Assembly (NCBI GenBank): GCA_045802605.1
Contig: JBJMQS010000057.1
Span: 186,001-250,000 of the forward strand
DNA from: JBJMQS01 sp045802605
GTDB lineage: Bacteria; Planctomycetota; Planctomycetia; Gemmatales; Gemmataceae
Reading direction: 5' to 3'
DNA length: 64,000 nucleotides
The notes beneath the pieces were generated by a model. It was given only the letters and a program-made list of their open reading frames with translations. It had not been told where the DNA came from and ran no database searches. Shown piece after piece: positions 9,291 through 17,734 of this stretch (position 1 is its first letter; the number at the start of each line of letters is the position of its first letter). The position numbers and the translations under genes are program-made.

Positions 9291-9390
9291 CCGGTTTTGT
9301 TAGCCCGACGCGCAAGCTATGGTAAGCAGAGACATTGCCCCACCCGAGTCTCCGCTTCCCGTAGCTTGCGCGTCCGGCTAACAAGTCCGG
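9291..9390. repeat. REP-like inverted repeat (GTTAGCC family), copy 1
   Basis: Arms 9291-9320 and 9361-9390 (30 bases, about 4 mismatches) share GTTAGCCCGACGCGCAAGCT and enclose 40 bases. The core matches the repeat at 22579-22654, so this is a dispersed family. It sits between two minus-strand genes, larA-like and ygfZ. Confidence 0.85.
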
Positions 9391-9403
9391 ATAACAAAAT
9401 CGG

Positions 9404-10564
9404 CTAACCGTCGATGACCACTCGCAAGCGATGTGCATCGGGCAATACTACGACATCGCCGCCGCGGTCAATGATGCGTTGTACTTGATTTGGCTGTGTG
9501 AGCGCAGTGGCAAAGAGGTCCTCGACGACTTCGTCAGGCCACCCGCCGAGTACGGCCACACGGGAAATGCCCAGCGATTTAAGCCAGCGTGCCGCGATCG
9601 CCGCATCGGGTGATGGGTCCCGTTTGAGCCCGCGCTGGGCTGCCTCGGGACTTTCGGAATCACGAATCCGATCGAAGGACTGCGGCATCCGCGGGGCGCC
9701 CTCAAAGCAGAGCACCACGGTACCACCCGGTTCGACCGCCTTGCTGGCATGGGCGAGAGCGGCCACGACGTCAGCGATCGTTATATCGTCCGGATCGCCG
9801 CTTATGGTCGCGATCACCGTGTCCGCGCGACGGTCCAGGTGTAGCTTCCAATTGGCCTCCAGAGCCTTCCGAGCGTCGGTAAAAGAGTCGGCGGCTCCGC
9901 CGATGACTTCGCGGACGGTGTCGCCTGGACCAGCAATGGTGTGGACATAGAACGGGGTGCCAAGCAGCCAGGAGATCTCCTCGGCTTCATTGTGAAGATC
10001 CGCGGCCGACAATTCCCGCCAACCGTTGCGGCACTCTGTGTCGGCCATGCCCGGGAAAATCGTCAATGGCCCTCCGGCGGTGCCAGTCTCACTGTCGTAG
10101 TGCGTTTCCGAAAGAACCACCACTTGGTCGGCGTCAGCCACGGTGCGATTCAAATAGACCCGCCGACCATGCTTGGTCGTCGCGACATAGGAGCGATGTT
10201 GCTGGTCGTCGGGATCATGGCGTTCGGTTTTGAATCCGTGAAAAGTTTCTGGCTGATCCCGGTCCGCAGGCCCGACGAAGGTCACATTGTCGTCTTGAAC
10301 ACCCGCCTCACGGAGCTGTTCAGCGATTGAAACAATCGCGTCGTCGAGGCCGGTCCAACGATCCACCACAACTGCCACATGGTCGTCGGGCGTCAGAGCC
10401 AAGTGCAAAGCCGGGAATCGGGTGGGGACTCCCACGGCAGAACTAAAAAGGGCCGGCGCGTCGGGCGCGGCCTCCGGTTCTGCGGCACGGCGCATCGGGA
10501 CCAGCCGGTCCTCCGGAATGGTGAGTACCAGGGTCTTGCGACCATAAGCGACCGTCGTAGGCAT
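9404..10564 (-). CDS. LarA-like (DUF2088) protein, cofactor residues altered
   Basis: 386 residues with the two-domain shape of nickel-pincer lactate racemase LarA: an early PDDHVAVVVDRWTG Rossmann-type segment, the ERHDPDD block, and a GTAGGPLTIFPG loop matching the LarA GGxK..LPG loop. In LarA this loop carries the lysine that tethers the nickel-pincer cofactor. Here the matching position reads Pro-Leu, and the downstream Asn-His is Asn-Gly. No larB, larC or larE is nearby. The fold assignment is firm, but lactate racemase activity is doubtful. AGGAGG ends two bases before the ATG at 10564, an unusually tight spacing. Divergent from the aminotransferase gene. Confidence 0.7.
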   Translation of the reverse strand: MPTTVAYGRKTLVLTIPEDRLVPMRRAAEPEAAPDAPALFSSAVGVPTRFPALHLALTPDDHVAVVVDRWTGLDDAIVSIAEQLREAGVQDDNVTFVGPADRDQPETFHGFKTERHDPDDQQHRSYVATTKHGRRVYLNRTVADADQVVVLSETHYDSETGTAGGPLTIFPGMADTECRNGWRELSAADLHNEAEEISWLLGTPFYVHTIAGPGDTVREVIGGAADSFTDARKALEANWKLHLDRRADTVIATISGDPDDITIADVVAALAHASKAVEPGGTVVLCFEGAPRMPQSFDRIRDSESPEAAQRGLKRDPSPDAAIAARWLKSLGISRVAVLGGWPDEVVEDLFATALTQPNQVQRIIDRGGDVVVLPDAHRLRVVIDG

Positions 10565-10729
10565 GACCTCCTATTTTCCGTTGGAAAAACGCGCGCGGCA
10601 ACCTGTAGAGGGCAGTAAATAGCCAGGCATAGCCCGAAATTGATTTGCCGTCTAAAATGCATTGCCAGCCCGAACCAGAATTGAGTGATTTGGCATCGCT
10701 AAACGCAGAAGCAGACGCCGGGAGCAGCT

Positions 10730-12106
10730 ATGTGGAAATTTGACGGCCAAACGACGCCCTACCTTGGCACGCCGATTCCCGGGCCCAAGGCAAAGGCTCT
10801 GCTCCATCGCGATTCGATATACGTATCTCCTTCGTACACAAGGTGTTATCCGCTCGTCGTCAAGTCCGGCTCAGGCTGCGTGATTGAAGACGTCGATGGA
10901 AACCGCTTCCTCGATTTCACTGCCGGCATCGCCGTGACGGCCGTGGGCCACTGCCACCCGGAGTTGGTGGCCTCTATTCAAGATCAGGCCGGCAAGCTAA
11001 TCCACATGTCCGGCACTGATTTTTACTACGAGCCACAAATCGAACTTTCGGAACGTTTGGCAAAGGCAGCACCGGGACCTTCGCACAAGCGGGTGTTCTT
11101 CACCAATAGCGGCGCAGAAGCGATCGAAGCGGCGTTGAAACTGTCGCGCATCCATACGGGCCGTTCGAGAGCGATTGCATTTTTCGGCGCGTTTCACGGT
11201 CGGACGTACGGAGCCATGTCGCTTTCCGGCTCAAAGCTCGTGCATCGCAAGGGGTTCTCGCCACTGGTGCCGGATGTCCATCATGTCCGGTTCCCTAAGG
11301 AATGCTCCGCAGCGTGCAGCCGAACGGGTGGCGTTCGTAAAGGCTTTAGCGCGATGGCGAATTGCGACCTGGTGAAGACCATGGAGGAAACGCTATTCAA
11401 GCGGACCGCTCCGCCGGAGGAAGTGGCCGCGATATTCATTGAGCCGGTACAAGGCGAAGGCGGCTATCACGTCTGCCCGCCAGGCTGTCTGCCGGCTTTG
11501 CGAGAACTTTGCGACAAACATGGCATCTTGCTCGTTCTCGACGAGGTGCAGTGCGGCATGGGGCGAACCGGAAAACTGTTTGCCTATGAACATTGGGGCA
11601 TCGAACCCGATATCGTTTGCTTGGCCAAGGGAATCGCCAGTGGCATGCCTTTGGGTGCAATCGTCGCCAAGGACGAAGTCATGGATTGGCCGAGCGGCAG
11701 CCACGCCAGTACGTTCGGCGGCAACCCGGTCAGTTGCCGGGCAGCGATCACAACATTGGATCTGCTCAAACGTGAGTACATCGCCAACACTGTCGAACGC
11801 GGCGAGCAACTTCATAAGGGGTTGCTCGAGTTAGAAAAGCGTCATCACTTTGTAGCCAACGCACGTGGCCTCGGGCTGATGCGCGCAATTGATGTTCTGA
11901 ATCCAGAGACCCGCGAACCGGATCACGATCTGCGCGACAAATTGGTCGAAGTGGCTTTTGAGCGCGGCCTGTTGCTCCTGGGCTGTGGCGAGTTCGCGAT
12001 CCGATTCTGCCCACCTTTGTGCGTGAATGCGGAGCAGGTAGATACCGCACTCGAACTGTTGGATTCGATGCTGGCGGAAGTCCGGGTGCAAAAAGTCGCG
12101 GTCTAA
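10730..12106 (+). CDS. Class III PLP-dependent aminotransferase
   Basis: 458-residue fold-type I aminotransferase. Visible blocks are the N-terminal DGNRFLDFTAGIAVTAVGHC, the FTNSGAEAIEAALKL phosphate-binding region, FFGAFHGRT, LVLDEVQCGMGRTG with the PLP-binding Asp, and CLAKGIASGMPLGA with the Schiff-base lysine. This places it in the acetylornithine/4-aminobutyrate aminotransferase group; the exact substrate cannot be read from sequence. GGGAG sits just upstream of ATG 10730. It precedes the rfbB-rfbA pair by 105 bases on the same strand, so a sugar-nucleotide link is conceivable. However, sugar aminotransferases belong to a different class (DegT), so a general amino-acid role is more likely. 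Confidence 0.85.
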   Translation: MWKFDGQTTPYLGTPIPGPKAKALLHRDSIYVSPSYTRCYPLVVKSGSGCVIEDVDGNRFLDFTAGIAVTAVGHCHPELVASIQDQAGKLIHMSGTDFYYEPQIELSERLAKAAPGPSHKRVFFTNSGAEAIEAALKLSRIHTGRSRAIAFFGAFHGRTYGAMSLSGSKLVHRKGFSPLVPDVHHVRFPKECSAACSRTGGVRKGFSAMANCDLVKTMEETLFKRTAPPEEVAAIFIEPVQGEGGYHVCPPGCLPALRELCDKHGILLVLDEVQCGMGRTGKLFAYEHWGIEPDIVCLAKGIASGMPLGAIVAKDEVMDWPSGSHASTFGGNPVSCRAAITTLDLLKREYIANTVERGEQLHKGLLELEKRHHFVANARGLGLMRAIDVLNPETREPDHDLRDKLVEVAFERGLLLLGCGEFAIRFCPPLCVNAEQVDTALELLDSMLAEVRVQKVAV

Positions 12107-12211
12107 ACGCCAGCGATTTTAGGGGCCAAAATCCGGCAAATCCTTACAAAAGCCCCCAGGTTGCCAACACCAAGGATCGGTACCTAGAAAGCTAGACGGA
12201 AAGGATAGCCC

Positions 12212-13225
12212 ATGACAACCTTGTTTGTGACCGGCGGCTGCGGCTTCATCGGCAGCAACTTCATCCGGCATCTGCTGGAGACCGACCCGGCCCACCGCAT
12301 TTGCAATTTCGATGCGTTGACTTACGCCGGCAATCTTGAAAACCTAGCCGACCTCGAAAACAACGAACATTACAAGTTTGTTCGCGGCGACGTGTGTGAT
12401 CGAGAAGCCGTGCGCGCTGCCATGAAAGGCGCGGACGCCGTCATTCACTTCGCGGCCGAGAGCCACGTCGATCGCAGCATCCAGGATTCCGGGCCCTTCG
12501 TCCGGACGAATATCGTCGGCACCCAAATCCTGCTTGATGCGGCTCGCGAACTGAAGATCCCGAAATACGTCCAGGTCTCGACCGATGAGGTTTACGGCTC
12601 GCTTGGGCCAACGGGGGCATTCACTGAAGAGACTCCGCTCGCACCCAACAGCCCGTACTCGGCGTCGAAGGCGGCGGCGGACATGTTGGTTCGCAGCTAC
12701 GTGCACACATTTGGCATGAACGCGGTCATCACACGCTGCTCAAACAACTACGGCCCCTATCAATTTCCAGAAAAGCTGATCCCGCTGTTTGTCGCCCGGC
12801 TCATGAACAACCAGTCGGTGCCGGTGTACGGCGACGGCCAACAAGTTCGCGATTGGATTCACGTGCTCGACCACGCTCGCGGCGTCGAAGCGGCTTGGCG
12901 CAAGGGCAAAGCCGGTGAGGTTTACAACTTCGGCGGCCGCTGCGAGAAAGCCAATCTTGACCTAACGCACACGCTGCTGGATTTATTGGGCAAGCCAAAG
13001 ACATTGATCCAGTACGTCAAGGACCGGCCGGGCCACGATCGGCGTTATGCCATCGATTGCTCGAAGGCCGAGCGAGATCTTGGCTGGCGTGCCCAAGTGA
13101 AATTCGAACAGGGTCTGAAAGACACCATCCAGTGGTATCAGCAGCACCAGAGCTGGGTGGATGGAATCATTTCGGGCGATTACCTGAAGTACTACGAGAA
13201 ACAGTACGGCCGTTGGGTCGCTTAG
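12212..13225 (+). CDS. rfbB: dTDP-glucose 4,6-dehydratase
   Basis: Short-chain dehydrogenase of 337 residues that converts dTDP-glucose to dTDP-4-keto-6-deoxyglucose for rhamnose and other deoxysugars. It has the NAD motif TGGCGFIGSNFIRHLL, AAESHVDRSI, STDEVYGSL (Thr, Asp-Glu catalytic residues), the YSASKAAAD motif and RCSNNYGPYQFPEKLIPL. All family blocks are present. It lies 10 bases ahead of the thymidylyltransferase gene, forming an operon. No rfbC or rfbD is in the window. Confidence 0.95.
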   Translation: MTTLFVTGGCGFIGSNFIRHLLETDPAHRICNFDALTYAGNLENLADLENNEHYKFVRGDVCDREAVRAAMKGADAVIHFAAESHVDRSIQDSGPFVRTNIVGTQILLDAARELKIPKYVQVSTDEVYGSLGPTGAFTEETPLAPNSPYSASKAAADMLVRSYVHTFGMNAVITRCSNNYGPYQFPEKLIPLFVARLMNNQSVPVYGDGQQVRDWIHVLDHARGVEAAWRKGKAGEVYNFGGRCEKANLDLTHTLLDLLGKPKTLIQYVKDRPGHDRRYAIDCSKAERDLGWRAQVKFEQGLKDTIQWYQQHQSWVDGIISGDYLKYYEKQYGRWVA

Positions 13226-13235
13226 GGAGTTGGCC

Positions 13236-13967
13236 ATGGATCGACGAGGCGTCATTCTCGCCGGCGGCAAAGGCACGCGCTTGGGTGAACTCACCAAAGT
13301 CACCAACAAGCACTTGTTGCCCGTTGGCCCGTACCCGATGGTGTACCACCCGCTCTACAAATTAACCGGAGCCGGGATTAACGACGTGTTGCTCGTGTCC
13401 GGCACGGAGCACATGGGCGATTTCGTTGAATTGCTCGGCTCGGGCAAGGACTACAAGTGCCGACTGACGTACCGCGTGCAGGATGAAGCCGGCGGCATCG
13501 CGCAAGCGCTTGGCCTGGCTGAGCTATTCAGCAAAGATGCGCGGTCGGTCGTAATTCTTGGCGACAACATTTTCGCTGATCCATTGCACAAGATGATCGC
13601 CGATTCGGATCAGCACCCGGACTGGGCCTGGGTGGCGATTAAGCGTGTGCCCGATCCGGGACGATACGGTGTCGCTGAGTTGAAGGGCAAACAGATTGTC
13701 GGCATCGAAGAGAAGCCGCAGAATCCCAAGAGTGATTACGCCGTCGCAGGCATTTACATTTACCCTGCGGACGTGTTCAACGTGATTCGCAAACTGAAAC
13801 CCAGTGGCCGCGGCGAGCTGGAAATCACCGACGTCAACAACTACTATCTGCGGGACGGCCGGCTAGGTTACACGGCACTGGAAGGCTATTGGACGGACGC
13901 TGGCACGATTGAGTCACTCTTGCACGCGAACCAACTCGTTCGCGACGCCTCGCCGACATTCAAATGA
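13236..13967 (+). CDS. rfbA: Glucose-1-phosphate thymidylyltransferase (short form)
   Basis: Sugar nucleotidyltransferase of 243 residues making dTDP-glucose from dTTP and glucose-1-phosphate. It has the GVILAGGKGTRLGELT signature with the conserved Lys in NKHLLPVG, then QDEAGGIAQAL, ILGDNIF and GRGELEITDVNN. It is shorter than the E. coli enzyme (about 290), matching the short RmlA forms. ATG 13236 is chosen over an upstream TTG because AGGGAG lies six bases before it. Co-transcribed with rfbB and ended by the hairpin at 13968-14009. Confidence 0.9.
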   Translation: MDRRGVILAGGKGTRLGELTKVTNKHLLPVGPYPMVYHPLYKLTGAGINDVLLVSGTEHMGDFVELLGSGKDYKCRLTYRVQDEAGGIAQALGLAELFSKDARSVVILGDNIFADPLHKMIADSDQHPDWAWVAIKRVPDPGRYGVAELKGKQIVGIEEKPQNPKSDYAVAGIYIYPADVFNVIRKLKPSGRGELEITDVNNYYLRDGRLGYTALEGYWTDAGTIESLLHANQLVRDASPTFK

Positions 13968-14009
13968 AAAAGCCGTGATGTGAACGAGGTCGTTCACATC
14001 ACGGCTTTT
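13968..14009. terminator. Bidirectional intrinsic terminator after rfbA
   Basis: A perfect 20-base stem (13968-13987 with 13990-14009) with a two-base loop. One side ends in TTTT and the other begins with AAAA, so it can stop transcription from both the rfbA side and the convergent PEP-CTERM gene. Confidence 0.9.
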
Positions 14010-14024
14010 GATTTTCATCGAGTC

Positions 14025-14306
14025 TTACGCGGCGGTTTTGCGCCGCAAAGTTCGGTAGGCACCCACCCCAGCCAAGCTCAGCGTTGCGAGCACGATGGTC
14101 GCCGGCTCGGGCGACTCATGCACCGGCGGAGGGCAAGTGCACGGCGGCACCACCGGCGGCGGATCAATTTCCTTTTCCACGCTGACCTGAGGCGGCGGGA
14201 TCAAGTTATTGAAGAAGAAGCTCGCGCGAGCCACCGAGCCAACGCCCAGCGTCAGCACAATCGCCGTCGCAACTGTGGGCCAAATTCGAGAGCGGTTCGC
14301 CTTCAT
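14025..14306 (-). CDS. Small PEP-CTERM exported protein
   Basis: 93-residue protein with an N-terminal signal peptide (MKANRSRIWP then a hydrophobic stretch ending VARA), a Pro-rich mid part with a CTCPPP motif, and a C-terminal PEP-CTERM tail: ESPEPATIVLATL, a hydrophobic helix and basic RTLRRK. PEP-CTERM tails are recognised by exosortases; no exosortase lies in the window. ATG 14306 has AGGAG six bases upstream, which rules out the longer frame starting at 14423. The mature part is only about 40 residues, so it is probably a small surface or matrix protein of unknown function. Confidence 0.75.
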   Translation of the reverse strand: MKANRSRIWPTVATAIVLTLGVGSVARASFFFNNLIPPPQVSVEKEIDPPPVVPPCTCPPPVHESPEPATIVLATLSLAGVGAYRTLRRKTAA

Positions 14307-14675
14307 CGCTGTCTCCTGCGCGGCGGCGTTTGGGGGCACGCTATTGCGTTTATTTTTGGAGTGTTGCACGCCGGAGCGGGCCTCACGTTGAGGAACATCG
14401 GCCATTTTGCCATCGAAATTCAATTTCCAAATAATTTGGCAATTTTTTTTGAAGATTCCGTCTTGGACTGACGTGCCGGCAATTCGGGCTGTGCCGTTTC
14501 GACATCACATGCCGACTTGCGCATGCATGAAACCGCGCGACGGGTGACAATCGGTCGCCCCGCGACAATGGTGTGGTCGAAATCAAATCGCGGCAGAAGG
14601 TCCAACGACGTGCTGCGTTCGCCGAGGGCGGACGTTTCTCGGATCAGCTCGTCGAATTGCCCGGAGGGCATACTC
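14307..14675. other. Divergent intergenic region with a short palindrome
   Basis: 369 bases separate the PEP-CTERM gene from the BBP7 barrel gene. Much of it is open in several frames but shows no start site or family signal. It holds an AT-rich stretch with the 13-base palindrome CCAAATAATTTGG at 14427-14439, next to a run of eight T (from 14443). It probably contains the promoters of both genes; I could not place a convincing -35/-10 pair. Confidence 0.4.
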
Positions 14676-16247
14676 ATGCGTCGGTTTCTCGCACCATCAC
14701 TCGGCTTCGCGGTCGCTTTGCAGGGCTCGTTGGCTTTGGCGCAGAGTCAGCCCGAAGTCATAGCCCGGAGTGCACCGCAGCAAAAGGCGGCTGCTGAACC
14801 AGCACCCGTCGCGCAGGTTGGCTATCGCGCGCAGGTCGATGACAAGCCTGCACCCATGCCACAACCCGCGCCGTCAACGCCCACACCATTGCCGACTCCC
14901 AGCCAAATTCCCATGGACCCGTTCGGAAATCCCGGGCCCATCATGAACTCGGCGCCGCTACCGCAAGGGCAGATGCCGCAAGCACCGATGCCCACAACTA
15001 CAACTGTCATGCCGTCGGCTCCGTGTGCGAACTGCACTGCCGCGCCATTTGATGGCACGATGGGTCCCCTGCCCTCCGGTGTATTCGTCGGGTCGGGCGG
15101 TCCCGGCAACAGCCGCTGGTACATCACCGGCGAATATCTCTACTGGTGGCTGCGTGATGGCGGTCTGCCGGTGCTGGTCACGACCGGCCCGACAACAGAC
15201 CCAGTCCCGGGCGTTCTCGACCCGGTGCTCGGCCCCAACACTCGCGTGTTGTTCGGCAACGATAACCTCGATACCCAAGGCCGCTCTGGTGTTCGCGTCG
15301 AAGCGGGCCGATGGTTTGGTCCGTGCCAGTCGTGGGCCATCGAGGGTGGTGTCTTCTTCTTGGGCCAGCGAGCTTCCAGCTTCCACGCAGAAGGCAATGG
15401 TCAGCCCGGCAGCACTGTGATCGCCCGGCCGTTCTTTGAAGCCAATCGCCGGCTGGAAAATGTGGAGTATGTGAATTTCCCCGGCGTTCTTCGCGGAGCC
15501 ATCGACATCCGCAGCACGAGCGATTTCTATGGCGCGAACCTCGATTGGCGTCGCCACCTTTGGTGCGGGCAATGCTCAGGCTTGAGGATTGATGGCCAGG
15601 TCGGTTTCCGCTACTTGCATTTGGATGAAGACCTGACAATCGACGAGAACAGCACGTTTGTCTCGCCGGGCTTTGTCACGAACACTGGTACGCCGATCCC
15701 TGTGGGTGCGACTTCGGCCGTGCAGGACCGCTTCTCCACGAACAACGATTTCTACGGCGGTATGTTCGGCTTGGTCACCGACTGGAACCGTGGTCGATGG
15801 AATCTCCAATTGACCACACGCGTGTCGGTTGGCACCACGCACGAGCGGGTCGAAGTCGCCGGCGGCCAGCAGATTCAACCGCCGGCCTTGGCTCCTCCAG
15901 GCAACTTCGCCGGTGGTTTGTTGGCTCGCCCGACGAACGTAGGTGTCTTCCAAGCTGACAAATTCGCGGTGGTGCCGGAAGTCGGCTTCAACGTCGGCTA
16001 CCAGATCAACCCGCACTGGAAGATATTCGCCGGGTACAACTTCTTGTATTGGAGCAACATGGTTCGCGTGGGCGACCAGATCGACCGGACGGTCAATCTG
16101 AACGGCATTCCGTTCGCGTTGCAGCCGGGCCAGCGTGACAACCTTGGCCGGATCATTCCGGCCGGCGATGCTCGCCCCGCGCCAGTGCTGAAGGAGACTG
16201 ATTTTTGGGCCCAGGGCATTAGTGCTGGGCTGCAATGGACGTGGTGA
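14676..16247 (+). CDS. BBP7-type outer-membrane beta-barrel protein
   Basis: 523 residues with a signal peptide (MRRFLAPSLGFAVALQGSLA, cleaved after LALAQ). A Pro/Gln-rich low-complexity spacer follows to about residue 120. The rest is a long beta-rich domain of alternating aromatic and polar strands, with GEYLYWWLRDGGLPVLVTTG and GYNFLYWSNMVRVGDQIDR. These last two blocks are hallmarks of the planctomycete BBP7 barrel family. It ends in LQWTW, an aromatic C-terminus like other outer-membrane barrels. ATG 14676 is preceded by GGAGGG at seven bases. The strong hairpin at 16270-16304 ends the unit. Likely a surface porin or adhesin; the substrate is unknown. Confidence 0.82.
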   Translation: MRRFLAPSLGFAVALQGSLALAQSQPEVIARSAPQQKAAAEPAPVAQVGYRAQVDDKPAPMPQPAPSTPTPLPTPSQIPMDPFGNPGPIMNSAPLPQGQMPQAPMPTTTTVMPSAPCANCTAAPFDGTMGPLPSGVFVGSGGPGNSRWYITGEYLYWWLRDGGLPVLVTTGPTTDPVPGVLDPVLGPNTRVLFGNDNLDTQGRSGVRVEAGRWFGPCQSWAIEGGVFFLGQRASSFHAEGNGQPGSTVIARPFFEANRRLENVEYVNFPGVLRGAIDIRSTSDFYGANLDWRRHLWCGQCSGLRIDGQVGFRYLHLDEDLTIDENSTFVSPGFVTNTGTPIPVGATSAVQDRFSTNNDFYGGMFGLVTDWNRGRWNLQLTTRVSVGTTHERVEVAGGQQIQPPALAPPGNFAGGLLARPTNVGVFQADKFAVVPEVGFNVGYQINPHWKIFAGYNFLYWSNMVRVGDQIDRTVNLNGIPFALQPGQRDNLGRIIPAGDARPAPVLKETDFWAQGISAGLQWTW

Positions 16248-16269
16248 TCGGGTGAGTGCGAAAGCACTG

Positions 16270-16304
16270 CAGGCGGCGGGGCAACCCGCCGCCTGTTTTT
16301 TTTT
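16270..16304 (+). terminator. Intrinsic terminator after the BBP7 gene
   Basis: Perfect 11-base GC-rich stem (16270-16280 with 16285-16295), a GCAA tetraloop of the GNRA type, and nine T immediately after. This is a textbook Rho-independent terminator. Confidence 0.95.
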
Positions 16305-16396
16305 AGCCGGCTTGTGATTATTGAGAATAATTGGCGTACGACAGCGTTCCCTTAGTTAGTATGATTTGTCGCAATGCACTTTTTGCGGGTTTTGAT

Positions 16397-17299
16397 ATGA
16401 GAACAATATCACCTTCGCTCATAGCAATAGTCCTGTTTGTCACTTCATTGTTTACACTCCACGCTCAAGACTCACAAAAATATGGCCCGATTCGCATCAG
16501 GCGAAGCGCTGGAGCTACTACGTACGTCCGGTTGCCCTTGGAATATGAAAATTCTCAATTGATTGTCAAAGCTCAAATTGCGGGCAAGCCTGTTCGATTG
16601 ATGGTCGATACAGGCGCGAATGAGTCATGGCTCAATCGTGAGAGCACGAGACACCTGGATTTGCGGTGGGAAAAAGTTCCAGATGGATCAGTCCCTTCGA
16701 ATGACAAACGGTGGGACTACGGCTCGCGATGCGTTGTTTCGCAATTGAATCTTGGAGAAGCGACAGTACTGAACTGGACGGTAAACAACTTTTGTGACAC
16801 CGACAGGTCTTCTGAAGGGATGCTTGGAGCAGACGTACTGAAATCCCGTGACGCAATTGTGAGCTATGAAGATAAATGCCTGTATCTCAAATCGGACATT
16901 GAGGCGGGCATTCGGATCGTCAAAGGAAAATCCTTTTTGTTGCCTGTACGCGTTGACCCACAAAGTCAGTCGAAAATTGATCGCGGCCGACTGTTAGTAC
17001 GCGTGACCGATAGTGGAGAATGGAAATTGGTCTGTGACTTTTTGCCTACCGACACCGACGTGAAGTGCGTCGTCGCGCAATATCGCCCTCAGTCATTCGC
17101 AATTCAGTCCATCTTGAAAGATGGCTCAACTATTCCGGATATTAGCCAAGTCACCAGCGATTTTCAAATCTTGGTGATGCCGGGTATTGATGCTGCGAAC
17201 CCGCAAAAGGTTTTCGATGATCTCAAACGTGAAAAAGAAGCACTGCGACGTGAAATCGATCAATTGAGAGAACAAATTTCCAAATTAAAGGGCACTTGA
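16397..17299 (+). CDS. Exported retropepsin-like aspartic protease, C-terminal coiled coil
   Basis: About 300 residues. It begins with a signal peptide (MRTISPSLIAIVLFVTSLF). The pepsin-type active-site motif MVDTGANESWLN follows, with flanking beta strands and a later GADVL block, like single-domain retropepsin-like proteins found in many bacteria. The last 35 residues, DDLKREKEALRREIDQLREQ onward, form a heptad coiled coil, suggesting dimerisation, which retropepsins need for activity. The base composition is visibly more AT-rich than its neighbours, which hints at recent acquisition. The start is uncertain (ATG 16397 preferred for the signal peptide, ATG 16361 possible). The stop lies two bases from that of dgkA. 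Confidence 0.65.
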   Translation: MRTISPSLIAIVLFVTSLFTLHAQDSQKYGPIRIRRSAGATTYVRLPLEYENSQLIVKAQIAGKPVRLMVDTGANESWLNRESTRHLDLRWEKVPDGSVPSNDKRWDYGSRCVVSQLNLGEATVLNWTVNNFCDTDRSSEGMLGADVLKSRDAIVSYEDKCLYLKSDIEAGIRIVKGKSFLLPVRVDPQSQSKIDRGRLLVRVTDSGEWKLVCDFLPTDTDVKCVVAQYRPQSFAIQSILKDGSTIPDISQVTSDFQILVMPGIDAANPQKVFDDLKREKEALRREIDQLREQISKLKGT

Positions 17300-17301
17300 A
17301 T

Positions 17302-17721
17302 TCAGAGGCCAAACATCAGCCACAAACGATGGCCAAGCACGATGGTCCCGACGAGGGCTGCAATAGTGCTGGCGACCAACACCGCACCGGCTGCGATGTG
17401 CAGCGCACCGTGATGTTTGTCTCGTGAGGCTTGGTCGAGCCCTCGGAACAGGGTCTCGACAGCACTATTGAAGAGTTCGGCCACCATGACGAGGCCGATG
17501 CAGCCAACAAGAACGCACCATTCCAAAAGCTCGCATTGAAACGTAATCGCGGCCACGATTACGAGGGTTGCGGTGAAGAAATGGACGAAGAAGCTGGATT
17601 GGCCTCGGATGCCGAGTTTCACGCCGCGCCATGCTTCGCCAAACTTGTCGCGCCAGCGGCGGCGCGCCGGCAGTGGCACCGGCGGTTCGGGCAGTTCAGC
17701 GCGGAGCAATCGCAGTGACAT
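17302..17721 (-). CDS. dgkA: Diacylglycerol/undecaprenol kinase (DgkA family)
   Basis: 139-residue inner-membrane kinase with three hydrophobic helices. The N-terminal amphipathic GEAWRGVKLGIRGQSSFFVH segment leads in. AELFNSAVE carries the catalytic Glu, and DQASRDKHHGALHIAAGAVL matches the DgkA nucleotide-binding region. Gram-positive members phosphorylate undecaprenol, Gram-negative ones diacylglycerol; the sequence does not decide which. An extra N-terminal 20 residues are basic and Pro-rich. It sits just downstream of the LptD-like gene on the same strand (13 bases), so both probably share a transcript related to envelope lipids. Confidence 0.88.
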   Translation of the reverse strand: MSLRLLRAELPEPPVPLPARRRWRDKFGEAWRGVKLGIRGQSSFFVHFFTATLVIVAAITFQCELLEWCVLVGCIGLVMVAELFNSAVETLFRGLDQASRDKHHGALHIAAGAVLVASTIAALVGTIVLGHRLWLMFGL

Positions 17722-17734
17722 GCAGTCCTCGCCT

